A DNA stretch of 64,000 nt, taken from the NCBI RefSeq assembly GCF_947495275.1, contig NZ_CANLYL010000013.1:62001-126000 (forward strand), in the 5' to 3' direction. The stretch's first letter is position 1; the number at the start of each line of letters is the position of its first letter. The notes below the pieces were generated by a model. The model did no database searches, was not told the DNA's origin, and was given only the letters and a program-made list of their open reading frames with translations. A program made the position numbers and the translations under genes. The DNA comes from an uncultured Roseobacter sp. GTDB lineage: Bacteria; Pseudomonadota; Alphaproteobacteria; Rhodobacterales; Rhodobacteraceae. Below are positions 51,472-63,575 of the stretch, in pieces.

Positions 51472-52143
51472 ATGTTCGCGGTCCTCAAGACTGGCGGCAA
51501 GCAGTACAAGGTTCAGGCGGGCGATACGCTCCGTGTTGAGAAACTGGCTGCTGACGCAGGTGAAAAAATCCAATTCAACGATATTCTGATGCTGGGTGGC
51601 GACAAGACGGTTGTCGGCGCGCCCTTCGTCAAAGACGCCGGCGTTCAGGCCGAGGTCGTCGATCAGGTCAAGGGCGAGAAGGTCATCAACTTCGTCAAGC
51701 GCCGCCGGAAGCACTCTTCCAAGCGCACGAAGGGCCACCGCCAGAAGCTGACACTGGTCAAGGTTACTGATATTCTGGCGTCCGGCGCTGATAAATCCGG
51801 CGTCAAGGCTGCGATGGGTGCAGGTTCCGTTTCCGTGAAAGCCGTTGAAGCGGCAACACCTAAGAAAGCGGCCCCCAAGAAGGCGGAAGCCAAGGCCGAA
51901 GCGCCCAAGGCAAAAGCCAAACCTGCACCAAAAGCGGATGCGGGTGCAGACGACCTGAAAAAGCTGTCCGGCGTTGGCCCGGCACTTGAGAAAAAACTGA
52001 TCGAAGGCGGCGTGACCTCCTTTGCACAAATTGCAGCATGGACCGAAGAGGACGTTGCTGCTATGGACGAGAAACTGTCGTTCAAAGGCCGGATCGAGCG
52101 TGAAGGCTGGATCGAACAGGCCAAAGAACTGGCTAAAGGCTAA
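51472..52143 (+). CDS. rplU: Ribosomal protein L21 with C-terminal HhH-type extension
   Basis: A 223-residue protein. Residues 1-103 are normal L21 ([38 protein letters not shown]). An Ala/Lys/Pro-rich linker (about 125-160) follows, and then a helix-hairpin-helix-like domain ([20 protein letters not shown]). This extension is known in Rhodobacteraceae L21 proteins. The ATG at 51472 follows AAAGGAAAGACGC; the frame is open upstream but not L21-like. Confidence 0.95.
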   Translation: MFAVLKTGGKQYKVQAGDTLRVEKLAADAGEKIQFNDILMLGGDKTVVGAPFVKDAGVQAEVVDQVKGEKVINFVKRRRKHSSKRTKGHRQKLTLVKVTDILASGADKSGVKAAMGAGSVSVKAVEAATPKKAAPKKAEAKAEAPKAKAKPAPKADAGADDLKKLSGVGPALEKKLIEGGVTSFAQIAAWTEEDVAAMDEKLSFKGRIEREGWIEQAKELAKG

Positions 52144-52154
52144 GGAGAGACCAA

Positions 52155-52424
52155 ATGGCACATAAAAAAGCAGGTGGTTCATCCCGGAACGGTCGCGACT
52201 CAGCGGGCCGTCGCCTTGGCGTGAAGCTCTATGGTGGTCAAGCCGCCATCCCCGGTAACATTATCGTGCGTCAGCGCGGCACAAAGTTCTGGCCGGGTGA
52301 AGGCGTGGGCATGGGCAAGGATCACACGATCTTTGCAACCGTCGATGGCGCCGTGACTTTCCACAAAGGTCTCAAGAACCGCACATTTATTTCGGTCCTG
52401 CCGGTGGCGGAGGCCGCTGAATAA
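52155..52424 (+). CDS. rpmA: Ribosomal protein L27
   Basis: An 89-residue protein with the classic start [20 protein letters not shown] and the [20 protein letters not shown] block. It lies 11 bases after rplU, the usual operon, and a terminator follows. Confidence 0.98.
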   Translation: MAHKKAGGSSRNGRDSAGRRLGVKLYGGQAAIPGNIIVRQRGTKFWPGEGVGMGKDHTIFATVDGAVTFHKGLKNRTFISVLPVAEAAE

Positions 52425-52453
52425 GCCCTTCCTCAAGGACATGAAACATTCAG

Positions 52454-52490
52454 GGGGATCGGCGATACCGCCGGTCCCCTTTCTCATTTT
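52454..52490 (+). terminator. Rho-independent terminator of rplU-rpmA
   Basis: GGGGATCGGCG pairs with CGCCGGTCCCC (one G-U) around a 4-base loop and is followed by a T-rich tract (TTTCTCATTTT). Confidence 0.88.
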
Positions 52491-52518
52491 TGCCATACCT
52501 ATGTGTTAGGCCCCCACG

Positions 52519-53019
52519 ATGTCAGAATGCATCCACACCGATCGTTTATTGCTGCGCCCGTATGAAATGACGGACGCAGACGCGATTACCGCGTTGATCG
52601 GCCAGTGGGACGTGGCGCGCTGGCTGCCGCGTGTGCCGCACCCTTACCTTGCAGGCGACGCGGAGGCTTTCATTTCCCGACATCTTGAGGACCCGGATGC
52701 CTATGCGATCACGCATGATGGGGCGTTCATCGGTGGCTGCGCGATACATGACGAGCTTGGCTATTGGCTGGGCATCCCTTTCTGGGGACAGGGGTTTGCG
52801 ACGGAAGCGGCGACCGGGCTCGTGGATGGCCATATGGCACGCGGCCATCGCGAACTTATGTCAGGCCATCAGCTTGGAAATGCAGCATCGCGCCATGTCT
52901 TGGACAAGCTCGGGTTTCTGCCGACGCAGATAGCGGACGTGCATAGTCTTTCTCATGGCGCGGAAGTGAAAGTCCAGAAAATGCGGCTGACAGCACAGGA
53001 TTGGCAAGCCCGGTCATGA
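52519..53019 (+). CDS. GNAT acetyltransferase, RimJ/RimL type
   Basis: A 166-residue acetyltransferase. It opens with TDRLLLRPYEMTDADAITAL and has the acetyl-CoA region LGYWLGIPFWGQGFATEAAT and NAASRHVLDKLGF. The substrate is unknown. Its stop overlaps the next start (ATGA). Confidence 0.88.
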   Translation: MSECIHTDRLLLRPYEMTDADAITALIGQWDVARWLPRVPHPYLAGDAEAFISRHLEDPDAYAITHDGAFIGGCAIHDELGYWLGIPFWGQGFATEAATGLVDGHMARGHRELMSGHQLGNAASRHVLDKLGFLPTQIADVHSLSHGAEVKVQKMRLTAQDWQARS

Positions 53020-53618
53020 GCGTTGCAATCACCAGCTTTGCCGTCTTTGCCGCGTCTCAGGTCGGCACGCCGGGGCCAGCCAATATGGCGCTTATGGCCA
53101 CGGGCGCTCGTTTTGGTTTTCGCGCGGCACTGCCGTTCGTGGCGGGTGTTGCCCTTGGCAAGCAACTCGTTATCTGGCCCGTTGGCTTCGGATTGATGGA
53201 GCTGGCAGACCGCGCGCCCTGGATTTTTGAGGCGCTGAAATATGCCTCCGCCGCCTATATCATCTGGTTGGCCTGGAAGGTGGCCAATATGCGGTTGGGG
53301 ACGGGCCGCGAAACCAGCACGCCGCCCGGTTTTGCGGCCGGGCTCATCGTGCACCCGCTGAACCCCAAAGCCTGGGCGATGATCGTCGGTGGTTTCACAG
53401 CCTTTGTTGCCCCTGGCACGCCGACGCTGGAGGCCACGCTGACAATCGCGCTGATACTACTGGGATGTCAGGTTTTTCTGCATCCATTATGGACACTTGC
53501 CGGTGATGCGATCGCGAGGACGGTAGCGGGAACGGCATATGAACCCTATCTAATGTGGAGCCTCGCGGCGTTGACCGTCGCATCGGTTCTGTTCGTACTG
53601 TTCGGAGGAGGGACATGA
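53016..53618 (+). CDS. LysE/RhtB-family exporter
   Basis: A 200-residue membrane protein with six helices. The N-terminal ASQVGTPGPANMALMATGA is the family signature (usually PGPN). It would export an amino acid or derivative. It is coupled by 4-base overlaps to the GNAT genes on either side. Confidence 0.88.
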   Translation: MSVAITSFAVFAASQVGTPGPANMALMATGARFGFRAALPFVAGVALGKQLVIWPVGFGLMELADRAPWIFEALKYASAAYIIWLAWKVANMRLGTGRETSTPPGFAAGLIVHPLNPKAWAMIVGGFTAFVAPGTPTLEATLTIALILLGCQVFLHPLWTLAGDAIARTVAGTAYEPYLMWSLAALTVASVLFVLFGGGT

Positions 53619-54157
53619 CGATGGAAATGAAGAAGATCACGATACAACCCGTAGTGGAGACGGAACGGTTTGACCTGCGCCCGTTACGCAAATCGGACAT
53701 GGGGCTGATTGATCTTTACTGGAGCGACGCGCGTGTTGCCCGGATGACAACCTCCATCCCACATCCAGTGCCACCGGGCATGGTCGAGGCATTTATCACC
53801 CGGAGCGTGGCCGATGAGCGCGACGAGGATGTCTGGGTCATGGATGGCTCAAAATCCGGCGCATCCGAGGTCATGGGGCTGATTTCGCTCGCACGGCTGG
53901 AGCGGGAGCAATCGGAAGTTGGCTATTGGGTTGCCCCCCCTTACTGGAACACGGGTTTGGCTTCCGATGCCGTCCAGGCGTTGGTCGATGCCAATCCTTT
54001 AAAAAACTGCACTATGTTCGCCAGTGTTTTTCAGGACAATCCGGCATCCGCGCGGGTATTGACCCATTGCGGGTTTGAATATCTCGGGGATGCGGAAAGT
54101 TTCTGCGTTGCGCGCGACACAACCGTGCCCACATGGACATATTTGCGAAAACTCTGA
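53615..54157 (+). CDS. GNAT acetyltransferase, RimJ/RimL type
   Basis: A 180-residue acetyltransferase with ETERFDLRPLRKSDMGLIDL near the start, GYWVAPPYWNTGLASDA at the CoA site and NPASARVLTHCGFEYLG near the end. It is the third gene of a coupled set with another GNAT and a LysE exporter, 35 bases before obgE. Confidence 0.87.
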   Translation: MTMEMKKITIQPVVETERFDLRPLRKSDMGLIDLYWSDARVARMTTSIPHPVPPGMVEAFITRSVADERDEDVWVMDGSKSGASEVMGLISLARLEREQSEVGYWVAPPYWNTGLASDAVQALVDANPLKNCTMFASVFQDNPASARVLTHCGFEYLGDAESFCVARDTTVPTWTYLRKL

Positions 54158-54183
54158 TTGAGGGTCGCGCCGCATAAGGCTAG

Positions 54184-56321
<2,138 letters not shown>

Positions 56322-56379
56322 CGCGGGATGTGCATCGCGATCCAGCGCATTTGATAGATCAACTGAAAGGCATAACGCC

Positions 56380-57645
56380 ATGAAAGATTTTGAAAATATT
56401 CCCTCTCTTATGGCGGAAATTGGGGCGCGCGCCAAATCCGCGGCAACCTCCTTGGGTTTTGCAACGGCGGAGAGAAAGCATGCAGCACTGATCTCGGCCG
56501 CTGAACATGTCTGGGCCAAGCGCGCTACCATTCTGGAAGCCAATGAAAAAGATCTGGCTTATGGTCGTGACAAGGGCCTGTCTGACGCCATGATGGATCG
56601 TTTGGCGCTGGATGAAGATCGTTTGCGCGGCATCATTGACGGTTTGCGCGCCGTGGCTGAACAGGCCGACCCTGTGGGCGAAGTGATCGCGGAGTGGGAT
56701 CAACCCAGTGGGCTACATATCAAACGGGTGCGCACACCACTGGGCGTCGTAGGTGTCATCTACGAAAGCCGCCCGAATGTGACGGTTGATGCCGGGGCGC
56801 TTTGCCTGAAAGCGGGCAATGCGGTGATCCTGCGGGGAGGTTCTGAGAGCTTCCATTCCTCCACGGCGCTGCATGCCTGTCTGGTGCAGGGGCTCAAGGA
56901 CGCGGGCCTGCCGGAAGATGCCATTCAGCTGGTGCCAACGCGCGATCGCGCCGCCGTGTCTGAAATGCTGACCATGATCGACACGATTGACGTGATAGTC
57001 CCGCGCGGTGGCAAGGGGCTGGTTGGTTTGGTGCAGCGCGAAGCACGCGTGCCCGTTTTTGCCCATCTCGAAGGCATTGTGCACATCTATATAGATGCGA
57101 CCGCTGACCCCGAAAAAGCCCTGAATGTGGTGCTGAACGCCAAGACAAGGCGAACTGGCATTTGCGGATCTGCCGAATGCCTGTTGATCAACGAAAATAT
57201 CTCGGAAACCGTTGGTCGCGACGTGATCCAGGCTCTTTTGGACAAAGGCGTCGAAGTGCGCGTCGATGCACAGCTCGCCAACATCAGCGGAACGGTGCTG
57301 GCAGGCGACGACGATTGGGGTCACGAATATCTCGACATGATCATCGCTGCACGGGTTGTGCCCGATTTGGATACGGCTATGGAACATATTCGCCGCCATG
57401 GCTCAAATCATACGGATTGTATTTTGACGGAAGATCTTGATGCCGCGGCGCGCTTCATGAAGGAACTGGATTCCGCCATCCTGATGCACAATGCCTCTAC
57501 ACAGTTTGCGGATGGCGGCGAGTTCGGGATGGGCGCGGAAATCGGGATTGCGACAGGCAAAATGCATGCGCGTGGACCGGTCGGCGCGGCACAGTTGACC
57601 AGTTTTAAATACCTGGTGACAGGGCAGGGGACCGTCCGCGCTTAA
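56380..57645 (+). CDS. proA: Glutamate-5-semialdehyde dehydrogenase
   Basis: A 421-residue NADPH enzyme, second step of proline synthesis. The catalytic Cys lies in [14 protein letters not shown], and [20 protein letters not shown] is the family block. It is 58 bases after proB, and its end overlaps the convergent chpT by 4 bases. Confidence 0.97.
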   Translation: MKDFENIPSLMAEIGARAKSAATSLGFATAERKHAALISAAEHVWAKRATILEANEKDLAYGRDKGLSDAMMDRLALDEDRLRGIIDGLRAVAEQADPVGEVIAEWDQPSGLHIKRVRTPLGVVGVIYESRPNVTVDAGALCLKAGNAVILRGGSESFHSSTALHACLVQGLKDAGLPEDAIQLVPTRDRAAVSEMLTMIDTIDVIVPRGGKGLVGLVQREARVPVFAHLEGIVHIYIDATADPEKALNVVLNAKTRRTGICGSAECLLINENISETVGRDVIQALLDKGVEVRVDAQLANISGTVLAGDDDWGHEYLDMIIAARVVPDLDTAMEHIRRHGSNHTDCILTEDLDAAARFMKELDSAILMHNASTQFADGGEFGMGAEIGIATGKMHARGPVGAAQLTSFKYLVTGQGTVRA

Positions 57646-58238
57646 AAGCGCAGTTTGACCTCGTTTTCGGTGATTTCGGTGATCACGCGGCGCCCGTCAT
57701 CCCCCGCGATCAGCGGAAGAAGCGCAAATTGAACCTGCGCCGGTCTCAGATCTTTTGGGGGCTCTTTTGTTGCAAGGATCGACCACAACGGCTCATCTAT
57801 GTTCAACTTGTCGGCCCGACCATGCAGGAGCCAGTTGCCGCCATCCTGACTGATCTCGATCCGCCCACCATAGGGCATGGCGTTTTCAAGACATTGGAGC
57901 GCCAGGAAAGACATGCGCACGGCGAACCGCGGTTGCGCATCCATGGGTCCCCAAGCCACATCCAGTCGTCCTCCGTCCATCAGGTCGTCAAGAATGGAGA
58001 TCACTTCGGCGCGTCCCATCATCTGTTCGCCCGCAGCACCAAAGGCGATGCGGAAAAACCGGATTCGCGCACTTGCGTTGCCAACGCTTTCCTGAATGAG
58101 GTCAATCTCGGGTCCGGGTGGGCCGCCTGACATCCCCAGGAGCTCCAGCCCATTGTTGATGGCGCCGATTGGCGATATCAGGTCATGGCAGATGCGGCTG
58201 CCTATCAGTGCCGCAAGGTTAACGTTATTGGGGCCCAT
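57642..58238 (-). CDS. chpT: Histidine phosphotransferase ChpT
   Basis: A 198-residue protein. The phospho-accepting His is in [20 protein letters not shown] (His-Asp, about residue 18). The rest is the degenerate kinase-like domain of ChpT ([20 protein letters not shown]). It passes phosphate from CckA to CtrA; in roseobacters this controls motility and gene-transfer-agent genes rather than viability. It is divergent from the DUF3553 gene. Confidence 0.9.
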   Translation of the reverse strand: MGPNNVNLAALIGSRICHDLISPIGAINNGLELLGMSGGPPGPEIDLIQESVGNASARIRFFRIAFGAAGEQMMGRAEVISILDDLMDGGRLDVAWGPMDAQPRFAVRMSFLALQCLENAMPYGGRIEISQDGGNWLLHGRADKLNIDEPLWSILATKEPPKDLRPAQVQFALLPLIAGDDGRRVITEITENEVKLRF

Positions 58239-58266
58239 CTAGTGTCTCCTGCGCGAAAAGGGTGCC

Positions 58267-58449
58267 ATGGAAGATTTGAATGCAATCCTGTCTCCTGGCA
58301 TGTTAGTGCAACATCCTGACTGCCCTGACTGGGGTATCGGGCAGGTCCAAAGCAACGTAAATGCCCGTGTGACAGTGAATTTTCGAGACGAAGGGAAAAT
58401 CGTCATTGATAGCACCCGCGTTGCTTTAATCCCGGTATTTGATGGCTGA
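58267..58449 (+). CDS. DUF3553 small protein
   Basis: A 60-residue protein with the DUF3553 pattern (GMLVQHPDCPDWGIGQVQSN, then VTVNFRDEGKIVID), which resembles the short beta barrel of CarD/UvrD-type tails. It often sits beside chpT in Rhodobacteraceae. The function is unknown. Confidence 0.85.
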   Translation: MEDLNAILSPGMLVQHPDCPDWGIGQVQSNVNARVTVNFRDEGKIVIDSTRVALIPVFDG

Positions 58450-58574
58450 AGAATATTGCCAAAAGGTTAACGATACCATGAGTATTGTAAACCGGTCACA
58501 GTGCCGCGTTGCGAAATTATCGGGATATCACTATCACCAACCAAGGTGCGCTGAACGAGGACAGACTCTGCAAA

Positions 58575-59339
58575 ATGACAATAACGCAGCAAAACCCGTT
58601 CTCTGTCAGGTTGGCAGAAACTGCGGCAGACCTTCAGGCTGCGCAAAGGTTACGCTATTCCGTTTTTGTGGAAGAATTGGGCGGCGGTGGCGCATTGGTC
58701 GATCATCAGGAGCGCCTGGAGAAAGACCGTTTCGACCCGTTTTTTGATCACTTGTTGCTCACGGATCATCGTCAGGACGCGGTCGTTGGCGTCTACCGCG
58801 TGATGCGACGCGATCAGGCGGAGGCAGCGGGGCAGTTCTACTCAGCCGACGAATATGATCTATCGGTCTTGCTCGCTTCTGATCGCAGCCTGCTGGAGCT
58901 TGGACGCTCTTGCCTGCATCCCGATTATCGCGGCGGCATGGCGATGTACCACCTCTGGCACGGTCTGGCGCAGTATATTGCCAAACATGAAATCGAAGTG
59001 CTTTTTGGCGTGGCCAGTTTCCATGGCACGGATATTGCACAACTGGCCGAACCTCTTTCCCTGTTGCATCACCGTCATCTGGCACCTGAGGATTTGCGGG
59101 TGCGGGCGCAGGCTGCGGCCTTTCAGAACATGGATGTTGTACCTGAAGGCGAGTTGGATACGCGCGCTGCGATGTTGGCGGTCCCCGCTCTGATCAAGGC
59201 GTATCTGCGCTTGGGCGGTTTCGTTGGCGAAGGGGCCTACATCGATCATAGTTTCAACACCACCGACGTCTGCCTGATCCTCGATACTGCGCGGATGAAT
59301 GAACGGCAGGCGCGGCTCTATCAGGGACCGATCGGGTGA
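58575..59339 (+). CDS. olsB: Ornithine N-acyltransferase
   Basis: A 254-residue GNAT-type acyltransferase, first step of ornithine-lipid synthesis. LRYSVFVEELGGGG and LELGRSCLHPDYRGGMAMYH are the typical blocks. The start is ATG 58575 (MTITQQNP) after ACGAGGAC; an upstream ATG at 58509 is less likely. Its stop overlaps the olsA GTG (GTGA). Confidence 0.9.
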   Translation: MTITQQNPFSVRLAETAADLQAAQRLRYSVFVEELGGGGALVDHQERLEKDRFDPFFDHLLLTDHRQDAVVGVYRVMRRDQAEAAGQFYSADEYDLSVLLASDRSLLELGRSCLHPDYRGGMAMYHLWHGLAQYIAKHEIEVLFGVASFHGTDIAQLAEPLSLLHHRHLAPEDLRVRAQAAAFQNMDVVPEGELDTRAAMLAVPALIKAYLRLGGFVGEGAYIDHSFNTTDVCLILDTARMNERQARLYQGPIG

Positions 59340-60157
59340 GCACCACATGGCAGGGCGAGAGACCGCCACCCGCGCGCAGCATTGGCATGCTGGGCTGGCT
59401 CTTGGTTTTCCTGCGAGGCCTGCCCCTGGGCGTTCTGGTATTTGGGGGCTTGATCCTCTTGCTGCTGATCCGTGCCATCGAACGTCCGTTTTTTGGCATG
59501 GCGCGTCCCGTCACGCCGTATCTTACGGTTTTTGTCTGCCGTAACGCGCTGCGCATTATTGGGATTGGATTTTCAGCCTCCGGCCAGCCGATGGTCGGGC
59601 AGGGGGCTGTTGTGGCCAATCATTCCAGCTGGCTGGATATCTTCGTGCTGAATGCGTCCAAACGCATCTATTTTGTCTCCAAATCCGAAGTTGCAGCCTG
59701 GCCGGGGATCGGTTGGCTGGCCCGCGCCACGGGGACATTGTTCATTGAAAGGAACCGGAACAAGGCCGCCGAGCAGTCGGCTCAGCTGCAATCCAGATTA
59801 CAAGCGGGGCACAAATTGCTGTTTTTCCCCGAAGGTACCAGCAGCGACGGTCAACGGGTGCTGCCGTTTAAGTCCAGCCTTTTTGCCGCGTTTTTCTCTC
59901 CCGAACTGCGGGAGGTGCTTTCCGTACAGCCTGTCACCGTGACCTACCAAGCGCCCGACAACGCCGACCCGCGGTTTTATGGCTGGTGGGGAGACATGGA
60001 TTTCGGCAGTCATTTCCTGTGGATGTTGGCCACGCCACACCATGGCGCGGTAAAGCTGACCTATCACATGCCGCTGAAAGTATCGGAATTTCAGGACAGA
60101 AAGGCGTTGACCGCCGCCTGCGAGCAGCAAATCCGCAGTGTGCATCTGACAGGATGA
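59336..60157 (+). CDS. olsA: Lyso-ornithine lipid O-acyltransferase
   Basis: A 273-residue PlsC-family enzyme with one N-terminal membrane helix (LVFLRGLPLGVLVFGGLILL region). The acyltransferase motifs are NHSSWLD (HX4D) and FFPEGTSSDG. It adds the second acyl chain to make ornithine lipid, a phosphorus-free membrane lipid. It is translationally coupled to olsB. Confidence 0.92.
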   Translation: MSTTWQGERPPPARSIGMLGWLLVFLRGLPLGVLVFGGLILLLLIRAIERPFFGMARPVTPYLTVFVCRNALRIIGIGFSASGQPMVGQGAVVANHSSWLDIFVLNASKRIYFVSKSEVAAWPGIGWLARATGTLFIERNRNKAAEQSAQLQSRLQAGHKLLFFPEGTSSDGQRVLPFKSSLFAAFFSPELREVLSVQPVTVTYQAPDNADPRFYGWWGDMDFGSHFLWMLATPHHGAVKLTYHMPLKVSEFQDRKALTAACEQQIRSVHLTG

Positions 60158-60190
60158 AGGGCAGGGACACTGTTTTGCCCCTGCAATGGA

Positions 60191-60775
60191 TCAGTGGAAA
60201 AATGCACTGTCGGGAACAAGTTCCAGACCATCGCTATCGGGCCCCCACTCCATCATCAGGCAGGCCGTGCCTTTGCGCTGAAAATAGGTTGCCTCAAGAG
60301 CGTAGTATCCGGCTTCGGGCACATTCACTTCCTGTTCGCCGGCGTAACCGCAGGCGTGAACTTCGTCAAAATAACCCACGATGTGGCCGCCGATGCTGAT
60401 CTCCAGCCCGTCGTTGTTCAGAAAATCCAGCACATAAGTTCCGGGTGTATCAAACTTAATGTATCCCGAGATTTCGGCCGCAATCTTTGTCGCCTTGCCA
60501 GAGGTCAGCGTCAAATCCCCGTCTTCGGTGTCATCGTATGACAGGCCCGCCAGAGGTGGCCCGGCCTTCTTTTTGCGTTTCAGAGCGTTGCGCGCGTCCT
60601 TCACGGTGCGGACATCTCCCGGAAAGGCGTATGAGACGGCCAGGCCCGGATTGAGGTTGCTCGCAGAGGGCTGTGGGTCTGCAGGGCTGAGATCAAGCGC
60701 GGCTGCATAAGCCGACGCCGGAACAGTCAAGGCTACCGCCAGAGCAGCGGTTCTAAGATTAATGGTCATGGTCAC
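60191..60775 (-). CDS. Exported PA14-like domain protein
   Basis: A 194-residue protein with a Sec signal peptide (cleavage near ASAYAAAL). The mature part contains GYIKFDTPGTYVLDFLNNDG and later EAGYYALEATYFQRKG, the strand order of PA14/GLEYA-type carbohydrate-binding domains. Two cysteines (HACGYAG, TACLMME) may form a disulfide. It is convergent with olsA. The ligand is unknown. Confidence 0.75.
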   Translation of the reverse strand: MTMTINLRTAALAVALTVPASAYAAALDLSPADPQPSASNLNPGLAVSYAFPGDVRTVKDARNALKRKKKAGPPLAGLSYDDTEDGDLTLTSGKATKIAAEISGYIKFDTPGTYVLDFLNNDGLEISIGGHIVGYFDEVHACGYAGEQEVNVPEAGYYALEATYFQRKGTACLMMEWGPDSDGLELVPDSAFFH

Positions 60776-60950
60776 TCCCGGTCATTGATCATTGGATCAT
60801 CCACCCCTCTTCGGAGGCGGTTGCGGCGATACTAGAATGCGGATTCCACAAGTGACAAGCGCGCAGAGCCGATTTGCGATCACTTCTTGACCGAAAGCCG
60901 TGATTGAGGCCTTGCGATGTGCTGGCGACTGGCCTATACGGCGCGCACTG

Positions 60951-60969
60951 AAACCCGCAGGCGGGGTTT
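60951..60969 (+). promoter_or_regulatory. Hairpin in the rpsB leader
   Basis: AAACCCGC pairs with GCGGGGTTT (one bulged G), about 95 bases before rpsB. It has no T tract, so it may be a leader structure in S2 autoregulation; this is inferred from position. Confidence 0.35.
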
Positions 60970-61062
60970 GGGCTTGTTGAGGGAGACATCCTCATCGGTC
61001 CGCCGGTTGGCAGAAATCTGTCATGCCCCCGCCGAGGATAAAACCGGAAAGGTATTAAAGAC

Positions 61063-61863
61063 ATGGCTCTTCCAGAGTTCTCCATGCGCCAATTGCTTGA
61101 AGCAGGCGTACACTTCGGCCACCAGACACAGCGTTGGAACCCTCGCATGGGTCCGTTCATCTATGGTGCGCGCAACGGCATTCACATCATGGATCTCACG
61201 CAGACTGTTCCCATGCTGGACCAGGCACTGAACGTGATCCGTGAAACTGTTGCCAAGGGCGGCAGCATTCTCTTTGTCGGCACCAAACGTCAGGCTTCCC
61301 AGCCCGTAGCAGACGCCGCCGAAAAATGCGCGCAGTACTACATGAACCACCGCTGGCTTGGCGGTACGCTGACCAACTGGCAAACTGTTTCTCAGTCGAT
61401 CAACCGCCTGAAATCCATCGATGAGCAAGCCGAAGTCGGTTTTGCCGGCCTGACCAAGAAAGAACGTCTGGGCATGGAGCGTGACCAGGGCAAGTTGCAG
61501 GCGTCTTTGGGCGGCATTCGTGAAATGGGCGGTCGTCCAGACCTGCTCTTTGTGATCGACGTCAAAAAAGAAGCGCTGGCCGTTGCTGAAGCCAACAAGC
61601 TGGGCATCCCGGTTGTGGCCGTGGTTGACACCAACTGCTCGCCTGACGGTATTGACTATATCATCCCGGGCAACGACGACGCCGCCCGCGCCATCGCCCT
61701 CTATTGCGATCTGGCGGCACGCGCTGCTCTTGACGGCATGTCCGCGCAACTGGGTGCCGCTGGCGTTGATCTGGGTGCGATGGAAGAAGCGCCTGTCGAA
61801 GAAGCTGTGGTTGAAGAAACCGTCGCCGAAGCGCCTGCAGAAGAGACACCAGCGGAGGCATAA
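61063..61863 (+). CDS. rpsB: Ribosomal protein S2
   Basis: A 266-residue protein with [35 protein letters not shown] and [20 protein letters not shown]. The C-terminus carries an acidic Glu/Ala/Pro tail of about 25 residues, common in Rhodobacteraceae. It precedes tsf, as in most bacteria. Confidence 0.98.
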   Translation: MALPEFSMRQLLEAGVHFGHQTQRWNPRMGPFIYGARNGIHIMDLTQTVPMLDQALNVIRETVAKGGSILFVGTKRQASQPVADAAEKCAQYYMNHRWLGGTLTNWQTVSQSINRLKSIDEQAEVGFAGLTKKERLGMERDQGKLQASLGGIREMGGRPDLLFVIDVKKEALAVAEANKLGIPVVAVVDTNCSPDGIDYIIPGNDDAARAIALYCDLAARAALDGMSAQLGAAGVDLGAMEEAPVEEAVVEETVAEAPAEETPAEA

Positions 61864-61890
61864 CCCCGCAGGTGTCACACGCATGACATT

Positions 61891-61913
61891 TGGGGCAGGG
61901 GATACCTGCCCCA
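61891..61913 (+). terminator. Hairpin between rpsB and tsf (attenuator-like)
   Basis: TGGGGCAGG pairs with CCTGCCCCA around a 5-base loop, followed by a moderately T-rich tract (TGATTTCATTATT). It may partly stop or stabilise rpsB mRNA. Confidence 0.6.
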
Positions 61914-61943
61914 TGATTTCATTATTCAAGAGGAGAACCTGAG

Positions 61944-62819
61944 ATGGCGATTACTGCATCTATGGTCAAAGAGCTGCGCGACAGCACCGGCGCAGGCATG
62001 ATGGACGCAAAAAAAGCGCTGACAGAAAATGGCGGCGACATGGAAGCTGCCGTCGATTGGCTGCGCACAAAAGGTCTTGCAAAAGCTGCCAAGAAATCCG
62101 GCCGTACGGCTGCTGAAGGTCTGGTTGCTGTCAAGGTTCAGGGCGGTCACGGCGTCGCAGTGGAAGTGAACTCGGAGACGGATTTCGTCGGTAAGAACGC
62201 GGAGTTCCAAGAAATGGTTGCGGGTATCGCCGATGTCGCGCTGAGCGTTGCCGATGTTGAGGCCCTCAAAGAAGCGGATATGGGCGGCAAAACCGTTGCA
62301 ACCGTTGTGACGGACAAGATCGCGACCGTCGGCGAGAACATGTCCGTGCGCCGCATGTCGAGCATCGACGGTGAGACCGTTGTATCTTACGTGCACAACG
62401 CCGCCGCGCCCGGTATGGGCAAGATCGGTGTGCTGGTTGCGATGAACGGGGGCGACGAAGGTTTTGGCAAACAGGTTGCGATGCACATCGCGGCGGTGAA
62501 CCCTGCCTCGCTGTCCGAAGATGACCTTGATCCAGCTGTTGTGGAAAAAGAGAAACAGGTTCAGATGGACATCGCCCGCGAGAGCGGCAAACCGGAGGCG
62601 GTCATTGAGAAAATGATCGTCGGCCGGATGAAAAAATATATGTCCGAAGTAACGCTGCTGAACCAGTCCTTCGTGGTCAATCCTGACCTGACTGTTGCGG
62701 ATGCCGCCAAAGAAGCGGGTGCCAGCATCACAGGATTTGCCCGGCTCGAAGTCGGTGAAGGCATCGAGGTCGTGAAAGAAGACTTTGCCGCTGAGGTTGC
62801 GAAAGCGGCCAAAGGCTAA
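61944..62819 (+). CDS. tsf: Elongation factor Ts
   Basis: A 291-residue protein. The N-terminal [20 protein letters not shown] contacts EF-Tu, and [13 protein letters not shown] is the second signature. It exchanges nucleotide on EF-Tu. AAGAGGAGAACCTGAG precedes the ATG. Confidence 0.98.
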   Translation: MAITASMVKELRDSTGAGMMDAKKALTENGGDMEAAVDWLRTKGLAKAAKKSGRTAAEGLVAVKVQGGHGVAVEVNSETDFVGKNAEFQEMVAGIADVALSVADVEALKEADMGGKTVATVVTDKIATVGENMSVRRMSSIDGETVVSYVHNAAAPGMGKIGVLVAMNGGDEGFGKQVAMHIAAVNPASLSEDDLDPAVVEKEKQVQMDIARESGKPEAVIEKMIVGRMKKYMSEVTLLNQSFVVNPDLTVADAAKEAGASITGFARLEVGEGIEVVKEDFAAEVAKAAKG

Positions 62820-62846
62820 GCAACTCTGACCCAAAGCTATTTAAGG

Positions 62847-62870
62847 CGGCGCCCCTAGTGGCGCCGTTTT
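62847..62870 (+). terminator. Rho-independent terminator of rpsB-tsf
   Basis: CGGCGCC pairs with GGCGCCG around a 6-base loop and is followed by TTTTC and a further run of T. Confidence 0.9.
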
Positions 62871-62900
62871 CATTTTTTACCAATGCCTTACGTCAGGTGG

Positions 62901-63338
62901 TTAATGTGAAACGTGTTGCTTCATCGCCTCCAGCGCCAGAACGTAGCCATGCGCCCCAAAACCCGAGATCAGCCCTACGGCGACCTTGGAAATATAGGAT
63001 TTATGCCTGAATGCCTCGCGCGCATGCACATTGCTGAGATGTAACTCAATGGCGGGCAACTCCACAGACGCAATCGCATCCATGAGGGCAATGGACGTAT
63101 GCGTGTAGGCGCCGGCATTCAAAATAATGCCCTGGTGTTCACCCCTTGCCGCATGAATATGATCAACCAGAACCCCTTCATGGTTTGATTGTTCGAACGT
63201 CACCGAGCAGCCTTCAGACTGTGCCCAATCGGCACATAGTTTTTCAATATCTGCCAGAGTCGTTGTCCCATATACCTCGGGTTGGCGGGTGCCGAGCAGG
63301 TTCAGGTTTGGTCCATTAAGAACGAGGATAGATGACAT
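62901..63338 (-). CDS. aroQ: 3-Dehydroquinate dehydratase, type II
   Basis: A 145-residue shikimate-pathway enzyme. LNGPNLNLLGTRQPEVYG holds the active-site loop (catalytic Tyr in VYG), followed by LNAGAYTHTSIAL and IELHLSNVHARE. The start is ATG 63338 (MSSILVLNG); the frame extends upstream to 63356 without support. It is convergent with tsf. Confidence 0.95.
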   Translation of the reverse strand: MSSILVLNGPNLNLLGTRQPEVYGTTTLADIEKLCADWAQSEGCSVTFEQSNHEGVLVDHIHAARGEHQGIILNAGAYTHTSIALMDAIASVELPAIELHLSNVHAREAFRHKSYISKVAVGLISGFGAHGYVLALEAMKQHVSH

Positions 63339-63575
63339 AAGCTGCTCACAATGCAAGGATTTGCATGAATAGCCTCAAGATAGATGCGCTGTCCAGCGTT
63401 CAAGGTGTAGGTGAGGCGGCGGAGAAGGCGCGGCACGCGTCGGAAAAGAAAATGCCCAGCCGCTATAGACAGCCAAAAAGTCGCTGCATCGTCAGAATGG
63501 GCGATGATTTTGGCCATTGGCAGAGATATGATAGCGTATTTTCGGCTAATCATGCCAAGGGGAAGGTGGGCTATT

